Of a stretch of DNA of 64,000 nt, positions 18,075-26,302 are shown piece by piece; position 1 is the stretch's first letter; the number at the start of each line of letters is the position of its first letter. The stretch is from Accumulibacter sp. (lineage in GTDB: Bacteria > Pseudomonadota > Gammaproteobacteria > Burkholderiales > Rhodocyclaceae). The translations under genes were made by a program, and so were the position numbers. The stretch covers positions 43,323 to 107,322 of the forward strand of contig NZ_JAMTDX010000041.1 of NCBI RefSeq assembly GCF_023806625.1, in the 5' to 3' direction. A model generated the notes under the pieces. The model was not told the DNA's origin. It saw only the letters and a program-made list of their open reading frames with translations, and made no database searches.

Positions 18075-19414
18075 TGAGCCGTGCCCCTGGACAACGCATC
18101 GCCGTAATCGGTGCGGGAATCTCCGGCCTGGCCAGCGCGTGGCTACTGTCGCGCCGGCATTTGGTCACCGTCTATGAGGCGGCCGCCCATGCCGGAGGGC
18201 ACACGAACACCGTAGACGTCGAAGTCGACGGGATCCGTCATCCCGTGGACACCGGCTTCCTGGTCTACAACACGAAGACCTATCCCCAGCTCACCGCGCT
18301 GTTTGCGCACCTCGGTGTCGCCAGCAGTGAAACCGAGATGTCTTTCTCGGTGAGCATCGAGGACGCCGGAGTCGAGTGGGCGGGCAGCAATCTGGCGACG
18401 ATCTTCGGGCAGAAGCGCAATCTCGTGCGCCGGGACTTTTGGCGGATGCTCGCCGACATCCTGCGTTTCAACCGCGAAGCCGGCGCGTGGCTCGACCGGA
18501 ACCCGGATTCGTCGCTGACCCTGCGTGCGTTTCTCGATCGCGGAGGGTATTCGCGGTCCTTCGTCGAGTGGTACCTGTTGCCGATGGCCGCGGCGATCTG
18601 GTCGTGCCCGGCGGGTCAGATGCTCGACTACCCTCTGGCGAGTTTCGTGCGCTTCTGTCGTAACCACGGCCTGCTGCAGATTTTCGATCGGCCGCTCTGG
18701 CGAACGGTCGTCGGTGGCGGGCGGGAGTACGTGCGGCGTCTGACCACGCATCTCGACGACCTTCGCCTGGCGACTCCGGTTCGCCGTGTGCAGCGCTCGG
18801 CGGATGGTTTGAGCGTGATCACCGATGGCGCAGTGGAGACCTACGACCAGGTGGTTCTCGCCTGTCACAGCGACCAGTCGCTGGTCATCCTCGGGGACTC
18901 GGCGACTGCCGATGAGCGGCGTCTGCTCTCGGCGATCCGCTATGCGCCGAATCGCGCGGTTCTGCATACCGACCCGGCGCTGCTGCCGCGCTCGCCAGCG
19001 CTGTGGTCCGCGTGGAACTACCTGTCGGCGGCCGGCGAGCTCGACCAGCGCCCGGTCAGCGTCTCGTACCTGATCAACCGGTTGCAGGCGCTGCCCTTCC
19101 GGACACCGGTGATCGTCTCGCTGAATCCGCAGCGCGAGCCCGATCAGGAGCGGATCATCGCGGGCTTCGAGTACGCGCATCCCGTATTCGATGGTCCGGC
19201 GATCGCCGCACAGCAGGAACTGGCGGGAATCTCGGGTGTCGCGGGTGTGTGGTTCTGCGGTGCGTGGAACGGCTATGGTTTTCACGAGGACGGTTTGCGC
19301 TCGGCGCTGCGCGTGGCCAACGCGCTCGGCTGCCACGCGCCGTGGCAGTTGGGCGTTCCCGACAGCGACGGCGGGCGGGTTGCGCTGCACCGAGTCGGGG
19401 CAAGCGCGAGGTGA
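18074..19414 (+). CDS. FAD-dependent amine-oxidase-like protein (candidate fatty-acid desaturase, UfaD-like)
   Basis: This 446-residue flavoprotein begins with a dinucleotide-binding fold (AVIGAGISGLASAWLL) and the amine-oxidase GGHTNTV motif. A C-terminal FAD-contacting segment (GVWFCGAWNGYGFHEDGLRSAL) follows. Homologues always travel with DUF1365 and cyclopropane-synthase-like genes. In Rhodobacter sphaeroides, related genes in the singlet-oxygen regulon act on methylated fatty acyl chains in furan fatty acid synthesis. The specific function here is inferred from that context. Start and stop overlap both neighbours. Confidence 0.85.
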   Translation: MSRAPGQRIAVIGAGISGLASAWLLSRRHLVTVYEAAAHAGGHTNTVDVEVDGIRHPVDTGFLVYNTKTYPQLTALFAHLGVASSETEMSFSVSIEDAGVEWAGSNLATIFGQKRNLVRRDFWRMLADILRFNREAGAWLDRNPDSSLTLRAFLDRGGYSRSFVEWYLLPMAAAIWSCPAGQMLDYPLASFVRFCRNHGLLQIFDRPLWRTVVGGGREYVRRLTTHLDDLRLATPVRRVQRSADGLSVITDGAVETYDQVVLACHSDQSLVILGDSATADERRLLSAIRYAPNRAVLHTDPALLPRSPALWSAWNYLSAAGELDQRPVSVSYLINRLQALPFRTPVIVSLNPQREPDQERIIAGFEYAHPVFDGPAIAAQQELAGISGVAGVWFCGAWNGYGFHEDGLRSALRVANALGCHAPWQLGVPDSDGGRVALHRVGASAR

Positions 19415-20193
19415 GCGTGTCCACGGCGCGTCTGTTCTTCGGGCAGGTCATGCATCGGCGCCTGCGGCCGGTAGGCAATCGCTTCGTCTACCCGGTGTAC
19501 TTCTGCCTTCTGCCGTTGACCACCATCGAGCAGGTTCCGTGCGCGCTGTTCTCGGTCAACCGCTGGAACCTGTTCAGCTTCCACTACCGCGATCACGGCG
19601 CGCGCGATGGCTCTCATCCGCTGGCCTGGATTCGCGACCTGCTCTCCCGCGAGGGGCTCGCCGCCGACGGCGAAATCCTCCTCCAGTGTTTCCCGAGGGT
19701 GCTCGGCTTCGTCTTCAATCCAGTCAGCCTGTGGTTCTGCCACGACCGCGCCGGAGCACTGCGGGCCGTCGTCGCCGAAGTCAACAACACCTTTGGAGAG
19801 CGTCACAATTACCTGCTTGCCCATGACGACGGGCGGCCGATCCGCGACGGCGAGGTGCTCGAGCGGCGGAAGGTCTTCCACGTCTCGCCGTTCATGGCCG
19901 TTTCGGGGTCTTATCGCTTCCGTTTCCACTGGCGCGGCGAGAGCCACGGCCGGCCCGAGTGGCGCCTGGTGCGGATCGACCACGCCGATCCGGCCGGAGA
20001 CCTGCTGCACGCGTCGCTCTCCGGCCATGCCGAAGCGCTGGCCAGCCGGCCGTTGCTCAAGGCCTTCTGCCGCTATCCGCTGATGACCATCGGTGTCGTC
20101 GTGCGCATCCACTGGCAGGCGCTTCGCCTGTGGGTCAGGGGCGCGCCGTTCTTTTCCAAACCACCCGCTCCTGCCGAGGAGACCACACGATGA
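19411..20193 (+). CDS. DUF1365 family protein
   Basis: This 260-residue member of the DUF1365 family shows the conserved N-terminal HRRLRPVGNRFVYPVYF, the CFPRVLGFVFNPVSLWFC centre and the EVNNTFGERHNYLL motif. Biochemical function is unknown. The family is tightly linked with the preceding FAD protein and the following methyltransferase, which suggests a step in acyl-chain modification. The start is the GTG at 19411 overlapping the previous stop (GTGA); a second GTG at 19417 is possible. It overlaps the next start as ATGA. Confidence 0.85.
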   Translation: MSVSTARLFFGQVMHRRLRPVGNRFVYPVYFCLLPLTTIEQVPCALFSVNRWNLFSFHYRDHGARDGSHPLAWIRDLLSREGLAADGEILLQCFPRVLGFVFNPVSLWFCHDRAGALRAVVAEVNNTFGERHNYLLAHDDGRPIRDGEVLERRKVFHVSPFMAVSGSYRFRFHWRGESHGRPEWRLVRIDHADPAGDLLHASLSGHAEALASRPLLKAFCRYPLMTIGVVVRIHWQALRLWVRGAPFFSKPPAPAEETTR

Positions 20194-21422
20194 ATGTCAG
20201 TGAGAGCACACTCCGTCTGCCGGTCGTCGAGCAGCACCGGCGCATGCCGCGCGGCGCCCGGGCGCTTCTTTCCCTGTTCGAAGGCATCGACCGCGGCGGC
20301 CTAAACGTCCGCCTGCCCGACGGTGAGGCCCTGCATTTCGGGTCCTCGGGTGAGCACGAAGCCACATTCGAAGTCCGTGAATGGCCGGTCTTCGACTGCA
20401 TCCTCGAGCGCGGCGATGTCGGCCTGGCTGAAACGTGGATCGACGGTCAGTGGCAGACAGCCGACCTCGCCAGCCTGCTGACGCTGTTCACCAACAACCG
20501 TCCGGCGATCGCCAAGGCGCTCTACGGCCAGTGGTGGCCTCTGCTCCGCGCCCGCCTGCGTCATCTGCTGAACGCCAACACCCGCTCCGGAGCGAGACGG
20601 AACATCATCGCCCACTACGATCTGGGGAACGACTTCTACCGCTTGTGGCTCGATCCGACGATGAGCTACTCGAGCGCCCTGTTTTCGGTCGCTGGACCGC
20701 GTTCGCTCGCCTCGGCGCAACTGGCCAAATACCGCCGCGTGCTGCAGCGTCTCGCTGCCCGGCCGGGCCAGCGGGTGCTCGAGATCGGCTGCGGCTGGGG
20801 AGGTTTTGCCGAGACGGCCGCGCGCGAGGCAGGCGTCGAGGTCGTCGGCCTCACCCTGTCACCCGCCCAGTTGGCGTACGCCCGCGAGCGCATGGTCGTC
20901 GCCGGTGTGGACCGGCAGGTGCGCATCGAACTGTGCGACTACCGCGAACTGGGCGCCGAAAAGTTCGACCATCTGGTGTCGATCGAGATGATCGAGGCGG
21001 TCGGCGAGCGCTGGTGGCCGACCTATTTCGCGACCATCGCGCGCGCGCTCGCGCCCACGGGACGGGCGGTCGTGCAGGGCATCACGATTCGGGACGACCT
21101 GTTCCCGCGCTACCGTCGCGGCACGGACTTCATTCAGCAGTACATCTTCCCCGGCGGCATGCTGCCGAGCCGGGCGGTCTTCTCGCGCCTCGCCGATGCA
21201 GCGGGTCTGGCGATCGGCGACGAGTTCGCTTTCGGCCGTGACTACGCGCGCACGTTGCAGTACTGGTCGACAAGCTTCGACGAGAACTGGCCGGCGATCG
21301 CCGCGCTGGGCTTCGACGAGCGCTTTCGGCGACTGTGGCTCTTCTATCTGGCCTACTGCCAGGCAGGATTCGACAGCGGCAGCACCGACGTCTGGCAGTT
21401 CGAACTGGCGCACGCGCGATGA
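20190..21422 (+). CDS. cfa: cyclopropane-fatty-acyl-phospholipid synthase family methyltransferase
   Basis: This SAM-dependent enzyme transfers a methylene or methyl group to unsaturated acyl chains of membrane phospholipids. The 410-residue protein has the family's N-terminal lipid-binding part, then NIIAHYDLGNDFYRLWLDPTMSYSSALF, the SAM loop VLEIGCGWGGFAETAA, and a C-terminal FGRDYARTLQYW segment. It is slightly longer than E. coli Cfa (382). Linkage to the FAD and DUF1365 genes means it could be a UfaM-type methyltransferase rather than a true cyclopropane synthase. Confidence 0.9.
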   Translation: MNVSESTLRLPVVEQHRRMPRGARALLSLFEGIDRGGLNVRLPDGEALHFGSSGEHEATFEVREWPVFDCILERGDVGLAETWIDGQWQTADLASLLTLFTNNRPAIAKALYGQWWPLLRARLRHLLNANTRSGARRNIIAHYDLGNDFYRLWLDPTMSYSSALFSVAGPRSLASAQLAKYRRVLQRLAARPGQRVLEIGCGWGGFAETAAREAGVEVVGLTLSPAQLAYARERMVVAGVDRQVRIELCDYRELGAEKFDHLVSIEMIEAVGERWWPTYFATIARALAPTGRAVVQGITIRDDLFPRYRRGTDFIQQYIFPGGMLPSRAVFSRLADAAGLAIGDEFAFGRDYARTLQYWSTSFDENWPAIAALGFDERFRRLWLFYLAYCQAGFDSGSTDVWQFELAHAR

Positions 21423-21946
21423 AAAGGGCCTGGCTGGCGCTCTGTCTTACGGTCTGGTCGGCTGTCGTTCAGGCCGTCCCCGACGCGCTGCGCGACGCCG
21501 GAGCGAGCTGGCGACAGTGGGGAAGCGGCGAGATGCGCTGGCTCGGAATCCCGCTCTATCGGGCGACGCTCTGGGTGGCCGGCGCCGCCCGCTCGGGCGA
21601 TCCAGGCGATTCGCCACATGCGGTGCAACTCGACTACCGTCGCGAAATCACCCGCTCACGGCTCGTCGAGGTGAGCGTCGATGAGATGCGCCGTCTCGGT
21701 GCCAGCGAGGAGCAACTCGAGCGATGGAAGGGGGTGCTCGGGCGAGTCTTTCCCGACGTGCGCGACGGCGATACGCTGTTCGGTGTCCATTACCCGGGTT
21801 GGGGAGCGACTTTCTACGATCGCCAACGCTTGCTCGGCGAAGTGCCCGACGCCGATTTCGCGCGCTACTTCTTTTCCATCTGGCTCGACCCGCGAACGCG
21901 TAACCCGGGTCTGCGTGCAGCGCTGCTCGAGAGGCCGCCGGGATGA
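21419..21946 (+). CDS. chalcone isomerase-like domain protein, exported
   Basis: This 175-residue protein has a short signal peptide (AWLALCLTVWSAVVQA). The mature part resembles the bacterial chalcone-isomerase-like family, a fold that binds fatty acids; examples are the RWLGIPLYRATLWV strand and a C-terminal FFSIWLDP segment. Enzymatic activity is not implied. It overlaps both neighbours by four bases (ATGA) and is an integral part of the operon. Confidence 0.72.
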   Translation: MKRAWLALCLTVWSAVVQAVPDALRDAGASWRQWGSGEMRWLGIPLYRATLWVAGAARSGDPGDSPHAVQLDYRREITRSRLVEVSVDEMRRLGASEEQLERWKGVLGRVFPDVRDGDTLFGVHYPGWGATFYDRQRLLGEVPDADFARYFFSIWLDPRTRNPGLRAALLERPPG

Positions 21947-23229
21947 GTGGCGCCGTTTCCGCGGGGCTGTCGCTGACCCGTGGGCAGATGCTCGCCTACG
22001 GCGCCCTCGGTCTGCCGCTGGCGATGGCTGCGCTCCCCGTCTATGTTCACCTGCCGCGTCTCTATGCCGAGGCCACCGGCCTGAGCCTCGGTCTGCTCGG
22101 CGTCCTGCTGCTTTTCGCCAGGCTTTTCGACGCCGGCATCGATCCGCTGCTCGGCGGCTGGGTCGATCGGGCAGGAACTCGTCGTCGCCTGGTCGTCGTC
22201 GCCTTGCCGTTTCTCGCGCTGGGCATTCCGGCTCTGTTCCACCCACCGCAGTCGCTGGTGCCACTCTGGTTGTTGTTCTGGCTGACCTGCACCTACTTCG
22301 GCTTTTCTCTGGCGACCGTCGCCCATCAGGCGTGGGGGGCCGAACTCGGCTGCTCACCCGGCGAACGCACGCGACTGACCGCCAGCCGGGAAGGCTTCGG
22401 GCTGATCGGCGTGATTGCCGCCGCCGCGGTGCCAGCCTGGCTGGCGAGCGACTTCGTCGCCGGGATCTCCGGTCTCGCGCAACTGTTTCCCGGGCTGCTC
22501 CTCGTCTTCGCCGCGTGGACCTGGTTTGGGTCCCCGCCGACGCCCGGGCGGCTTCCGCCGCGCCGTGCGCTGCTCGGCGAACTCGGCCACGCTCTGCGCC
22601 ACGGCCGCTTCCGTCTGCTGCTCGCGGCTTTCGTGCTCAACGGCCTGGCCGCCGCACTGCCGGCGACTCTGGTCCTTTTCTTCGTGGCCGACGTGCTCCA
22701 CGCGGAAGAGTGGAGCGGCGTCTTTCTCGCCGTATATTTTGCGAGCGGAGTCTTCTTCCTGCCGCTCTGGGTCCGTCTCGCCGGGCGCTGCGGAAGGGTC
22801 CGCAGCTGGGTCGTCTCGATGCTCGTCGCCATCGCTGCGTTCGCCTGGGCCTGGCGTCTCGGCAGCGGGGACGTCTGGCCGTTCCTCATCGTCTGCCTGC
22901 TCTCCGGGGCGGCTCTCGGCGCGGATCTGACGTTGCCGCCGGCGCTGCTCGCCGACCTTGCCGAGGATTCACCGGCCGCCGACCCCGCGGGCGAGCGACA
23001 GGCGCAGGCCGGCGCCTACTTCGGCTGGTGGAATCTCGTCGCCAAGCTCAACCTGGCGCTCGCCGCCGGGCTCGCTTTGCCTCTCGTCGAAGCCCTCGGC
23101 TATCGTCCGGGGGCCGCCGAAGGGGCCGAACCCCTGGCCATCGTCTATGGTCTGCTGCCTTTGCTGTTCAAGCTCGCGGCCGCCGCGCTGGCTTGGCGGT
23201 GGCGTGACCTTCTGGAGCCATCCCGATGA
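21943..23229 (+). CDS. MFS transporter (GPH-like)
   Basis: This 428-residue membrane protein has about 12 hydrophobic segments. It resembles the glycoside-pentoside-hexuronide branch, with the DAGIDPLLGGWVDRAGTRRR loop between helices 2 and 3. Homologues are regular members of the FAD/DUF1365/cfa gene cluster. The transported molecule is unknown; movement of a modified lipid or pigment is only a guess. It overlaps both neighbours as ATGA. Confidence 0.82.
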   Translation: MSGAVSAGLSLTRGQMLAYGALGLPLAMAALPVYVHLPRLYAEATGLSLGLLGVLLLFARLFDAGIDPLLGGWVDRAGTRRRLVVVALPFLALGIPALFHPPQSLVPLWLLFWLTCTYFGFSLATVAHQAWGAELGCSPGERTRLTASREGFGLIGVIAAAAVPAWLASDFVAGISGLAQLFPGLLLVFAAWTWFGSPPTPGRLPPRRALLGELGHALRHGRFRLLLAAFVLNGLAAALPATLVLFFVADVLHAEEWSGVFLAVYFASGVFFLPLWVRLAGRCGRVRSWVVSMLVAIAAFAWAWRLGSGDVWPFLIVCLLSGAALGADLTLPPALLADLAEDSPAADPAGERQAQAGAYFGWWNLVAKLNLALAAGLALPLVEALGYRPGAAEGAEPLAIVYGLLPLLFKLAAAALAWRWRDLLEPSR

Positions 23230-23768
23230 AATCGTTGCATTTCCTCGCCCTGGGTTGTGGTCTTCTCGGGCTCACCGCGTGCACCGGTGTCTCGCCCGGG
23301 ATCTACCGTGCCGAGCAACCGGTGCTCGACCTGGCCCGATATTTCGACGGCACGGTGGACGGCTGGGGAATGTTCCAGGACCGCTCGGGAGCGGTCGTCA
23401 AGCGCTTCCAGGTGCGCATCGACGCGCGTTGGGAAACACGCGATGGCGCCGAGGTCGGGACTCTCGACGAGAGCTTCTCGTGGTCGGACGGAACGACGTC
23501 GCGCCGCGTCTGGACGATCACGCGCGTCGGCCCGTCGAGCTACGTCGGTCGCGCCGACGACGTCGTCGGCGAAGCGAGCGGTGAGGCCGCGGGCAACGCC
23601 CTGCGCTGGCGCTACGTCCTGGCGCTGCCTGTCGACGGTCGCACGTGGCACGTCGACTTCGACGACTGGATGTTCCTGATCGACGAGCGGGTCATGCTCA
23701 ACCGGTCGGTGATGAGCAAGTTCGGCTTCCGGCTCGGCGAAGTGACGCTGAGCTTCAGCAGGCGCTGA
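23226..23768 (+). CDS. DUF3833 family lipoprotein
   Basis: This 180-residue protein has a lipoprotein signal peptide with lipobox LTAC (Cys about residue 19). A domain of the DUF3833 type follows (PVLDLARYFDGTVDGWGMFQDR near the start, FDDWMFLIDERVMLNRS near the end). The family has a lipocalin-like feel but no proven function. It occurs with SDR and NTF2-like genes in photooxidative-stress clusters. It overlaps the MFS stop and ends 4 bases before the next start. Confidence 0.82.
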   Translation: MKSLHFLALGCGLLGLTACTGVSPGIYRAEQPVLDLARYFDGTVDGWGMFQDRSGAVVKRFQVRIDARWETRDGAEVGTLDESFSWSDGTTSRRVWTITRVGPSSYVGRADDVVGEASGEAAGNALRWRYVLALPVDGRTWHVDFDDWMFLIDERVMLNRSVMSKFGFRLGEVTLSFSRR

Positions 23769-23772
23769 ATCG

Positions 23773-24537
23773 GTGAACCCGCGGATCACCGACTGGCGGG
23801 GCCTGCGTGTCTGGGTGCTCGGCGCTTCGAGCGGCATTGGCGCCGCGCTGGCCAGACTGCTGCTGCAAAGCGGCGCCAGGGTTGCCCTGTCGGCGCGCAG
23901 CGCCCCGCGCCTCGCCGAGGTCGCCGAAGACCGTCGATGCGCGCTCGTGCTGCCCTGCGATGCGCTCAGCGAGGCCAGTGTGCGTGCCGCCTGCGACCAG
24001 CTGGTGGCCTCGTGGGACGGGATCGACGTGGCCATTTACGTTGCCGGAGACTATCAGCCGATGCGCGCCTGGCAGATCGATCCTGCCAGGGCCCGGCAGA
24101 TGATCGGCGTCAATCTCGGCGGGGCGATCGCTTTCGCGGCCTGTGTCGTGCCGCAACTCCTCCGCCAGGGCCACGGACAGATCGCTTTCGTGGCCAGCGT
24201 CGCAGGCTACCGTGGCTTGCCCAGGTCGCTCGTCTACGGACCGACCAAGGCGGCGCTGATCAACTTCGCCGAATCGCTGTATCTCGATCTCCGCCCGCGC
24301 GGCATAGGTGTCCGGCTGATCAACCCCGGCTTCGTCGAGACGCCGATGACCGCTGGCAACGATTTCACCATGCCGGCGTTGCTCAGTGCCGAGCAGGCAG
24401 CCCGTGAGACGGTGGGCGGATTCGCCACTTCTTCGTTCGAGATCCATTATCCGAAACGCTTCACGCGGCTGCTCAAGCTGCTCGCCGTCCTGCCCTACCG
24501 GATCTACTTCGCGCTTGTGCAGCGCGTCGCTGGCTAG
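23773..24537 (+). CDS. SDR family oxidoreductase
   Basis: This is a short-chain dehydrogenase/reductase of 254 residues. It has the cofactor loop GASSGIGAA, a catalytic Ser in ASVAGYRGL, and the YGPTKAAL motif (Tyr and Lys of the active site). The Arg after the second strand (SARSAPR) suggests NADPH preference. The start is a GTG at 23773. The substrate is unknown; position in the operon suggests a lipid-derived aldehyde or ketone. Confidence 0.86.
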   Translation: MNPRITDWRGLRVWVLGASSGIGAALARLLLQSGARVALSARSAPRLAEVAEDRRCALVLPCDALSEASVRAACDQLVASWDGIDVAIYVAGDYQPMRAWQIDPARARQMIGVNLGGAIAFAACVVPQLLRQGHGQIAFVASVAGYRGLPRSLVYGPTKAALINFAESLYLDLRPRGIGVRLINPGFVETPMTAGNDFTMPALLSAEQAARETVGGFATSSFEIHYPKRFTRLLKLLAVLPYRIYFALVQRVAG

Positions 24538-24548
24538 CACTGGCCGGC

Positions 24549-24998
24549 ATGGACAACCGGCGGGCCGTCGACGCGCTGGTCGACTTCTACGAGAATCTTC
24601 GGCCGGAGACGGTGGCCGGCATCGACGATCACTACGCCGTCGACGCGGTCTTCAAGGATCCGTTCAATGAAGTCTGCGGAAGGCCGGCGATCCGGCGGGT
24701 GTTCGCCCATCTGTTCACCCAGGTTGGCGAACCGCGCTTCGTAGTCGTCGACCGGGTCGTCGACGAGCGTGGCGCGCTGCTGATCTGGGAAATGTACTAC
24801 CGGTCGAGCACGAAGACGCCGAGGAACCCGACCGAGGTGATTCGCGGAGCCTCGCATCTGCGCTTCGACGCCGAAGGCCGGGTGACCTGGCACCGCGATT
24901 ACTGGGATGCCGCCGAAGAACTCTACGCGCGGCTGCCGGTGATCGGCTGGCTGATGCGTGCCCTGCGCCGTGCGCTTGCCGCGCCGGAAAGGGCCTGA
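24549..24998 (+). CDS. NTF2-like (SnoaL-type) fold protein
   Basis: This 149-residue cone-shaped-fold protein begins with a typical helix (AVDALVDFYENL). It has the FKDPFNEVCGRPAIRRVF region and ends in HRDYWDAAEELYARLP. Members of this fold bind or isomerise small hydrophobic ligands, or have no catalytic role. It is the last gene of the ten-gene operon, 11 bases after the SDR gene. Confidence 0.8.
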   Translation: MDNRRAVDALVDFYENLRPETVAGIDDHYAVDAVFKDPFNEVCGRPAIRRVFAHLFTQVGEPRFVVVDRVVDERGALLIWEMYYRSSTKTPRNPTEVIRGASHLRFDAEGRVTWHRDYWDAAEELYARLPVIGWLMRALRRALAAPERA

Positions 24999-25147
24999 CC
25001 AGGGCGGCGGCGCATTCCGGGCGGTGGAAGTGGCCTGCGAAGCGGCAGCCAAAGCCGATAATCCGCCCCGCGCTAGACGGACCTTCTGCATTGCCGGCTG
25101 CGCCTGCGGCCGTGATCGATCTCACGAAGCGCCCCCTGCGCCGCCGG

Positions 25148-25153
25148 TATAAT
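25148..25153 (+). promoter_or_regulatory. -10 box of the ACP-hydrolase operon
   Basis: A perfect TATAAT lies about 60 bases upstream of the acyl carrier protein start; the -35 region is weak. The intergenic stretch 24999-25213 shows no other signal. Confidence 0.45.
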
Positions 25154-25213
25154 CAAATCCGCCGATGCCCGCGGGCCGATTTCCCGGTGGGCAAGCCATT
25201 GACAGGAGCGAAC

Positions 25214-25471
25214 GTGGGCATGGAGATCCGGAACGAAGTAGTGGCCATCCTGGACGAGGTGCTGAGCCTCAAGGGGCGCGCGGCCGACTTGGCGCTGGAC
25301 GCGCCGCTGCTCGGCGCGCTGCCCGAACTGGACTCGATGGCCGTCGTGTCGCTGATCACGACCCTCGAGGAGCGCTTCGCTTTCACCGTCGACGACGACG
25401 AAATCGATGGTTCGGTGTTCGCGTCGCTGGCCACGCTGATCGACTTCGTGCGTCGCAAACTGGCTGCCTGA
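25214..25471 (+). CDS. acyl carrier protein (exosortase-A-associated type)
   Basis: This 85-residue four-helix acyl carrier protein has the phosphopantetheine serine in ELDSMAVV. The GTG at 25214 is chosen because AGGAG stands 5 bases upstream; the ATG at 25220 is 11 bases away. It is followed within 12 bases by the two exosortase-A-associated hydrolases, which identifies it as the carrier protein of that cluster type rather than the fatty-acid synthase ACP. Confidence 0.88.
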   Translation: MGMEIRNEVVAILDEVLSLKGRAADLALDAPLLGALPELDSMAVVSLITTLEERFAFTVDDDEIDGSVFASLATLIDFVRRKLAA

Positions 25472-25483
25472 CAGGGACTCGCC

Positions 25484-26302
25484 GTGGCGCTGGAGGCGTT
25501 CTTCCTGCCGGCCTGTCCGGGCCGGCGTTTCGCGCTCCTGCATCTGCCGGACGGACCGGCAGTCCCCATTGGCGCCGTCGTTTTCGTGCCCCCCTTCGCC
25601 GAGGAACTCAACAAGTCGCGACGGATGGTTGCGCTGCAGTCGCGCGCTCTCGCAGCCGCCGGCTACGCCGTGCTGCAGGTCGACCCGCTCGGTTGTGGCG
25701 ACAGTTCGGGCGACTTCGCCGAGGCGACCTGGGAATCGTGGCTGGCTGACGTGGACCTGGCGTGTGCCTGGCTCGAGCGCCGGATAACCGATGCTCCGCT
25801 ATGGCTGTGGGGTCTGCGCACGGGCTGCCTGCTGGCCAACGATGCCGCCAACCGCATGTCCCGACCGGTGAACCTGCTCTTCTGGCAGCCGGTGCTCTCG
25901 GGCAAGCAGTTCCTCCAGCAGTTCCTGCGCCTGAAGCTTGCCGCAGAACTGCTTGGCGGCGAGAGCAAGGGGGTCATGGAGCGCGCCCGTGCACATTTGC
26001 GCGACGGCCAGGCAGTCGAGGTGGCGGGTTACCTCCTCTCCTCGGTTCTCGCCGCGGGTCTCGAGAAAGCCGATCTCCTGCTGCCGCATCGCTCGGGCCG
26101 CGTCGAGTGGATCGAGATTTCCGGAAAGGCCGAGGCAACGCTTTCCCCGGCCGCCCAAGCCCGGCTCGCGCAATGGCACGCGGCTGGCCAGATCACCCGC
26201 AGCCACCTGGTCGGTGGACCACAGTTCTGGCAGACCAGCGAAATCGCCGAATGCCCTGAACTGATCGAGACGACGCTCGGCGCTCTCGCCGGAGTCGCGT
26301 GA
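25484..26302 (+). CDS. hydrolase 2, exosortase A system-associated
   Basis: This 272-residue alpha/beta hydrolase-like protein resembles the TIGR03101 type. It has the early VVFVPPFAEELNKSRRM segment and the DPLGCGDSSGDF region. The usual nucleophile elbow is replaced by WGLRTGC, so catalysis may be absent or unusual. The family is found only in genomes with exosortase A and exopolysaccharide clusters. The start is GTG 25484. It overlaps hydrolase 1. The exosortase itself is not in this window. Confidence 0.85.
   Translation: MALEAFFLPACPGRRFALLHLPDGPAVPIGAVVFVPPFAEELNKSRRMVALQSRALAAAGYAVLQVDPLGCGDSSGDFAEATWESWLADVDLACAWLERRITDAPLWLWGLRTGCLLANDAANRMSRPVNLLFWQPVLSGKQFLQQFLRLKLAAELLGGESKGVMERARAHLRDGQAVEVAGYLLSSVLAAGLEKADLLLPHRSGRVEWIEISGKAEATLSPAAQARLAQWHAAGQITRSHLVGGPQFWQTSEIAECPELIETTLGALAGVA

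Noticed and set aside
22326-22889. 187-codon minus-strand frame within the MFS gene
   Set aside because: It is a shadow of a polytopic membrane protein; the basic low-complexity translation has no family resemblance.
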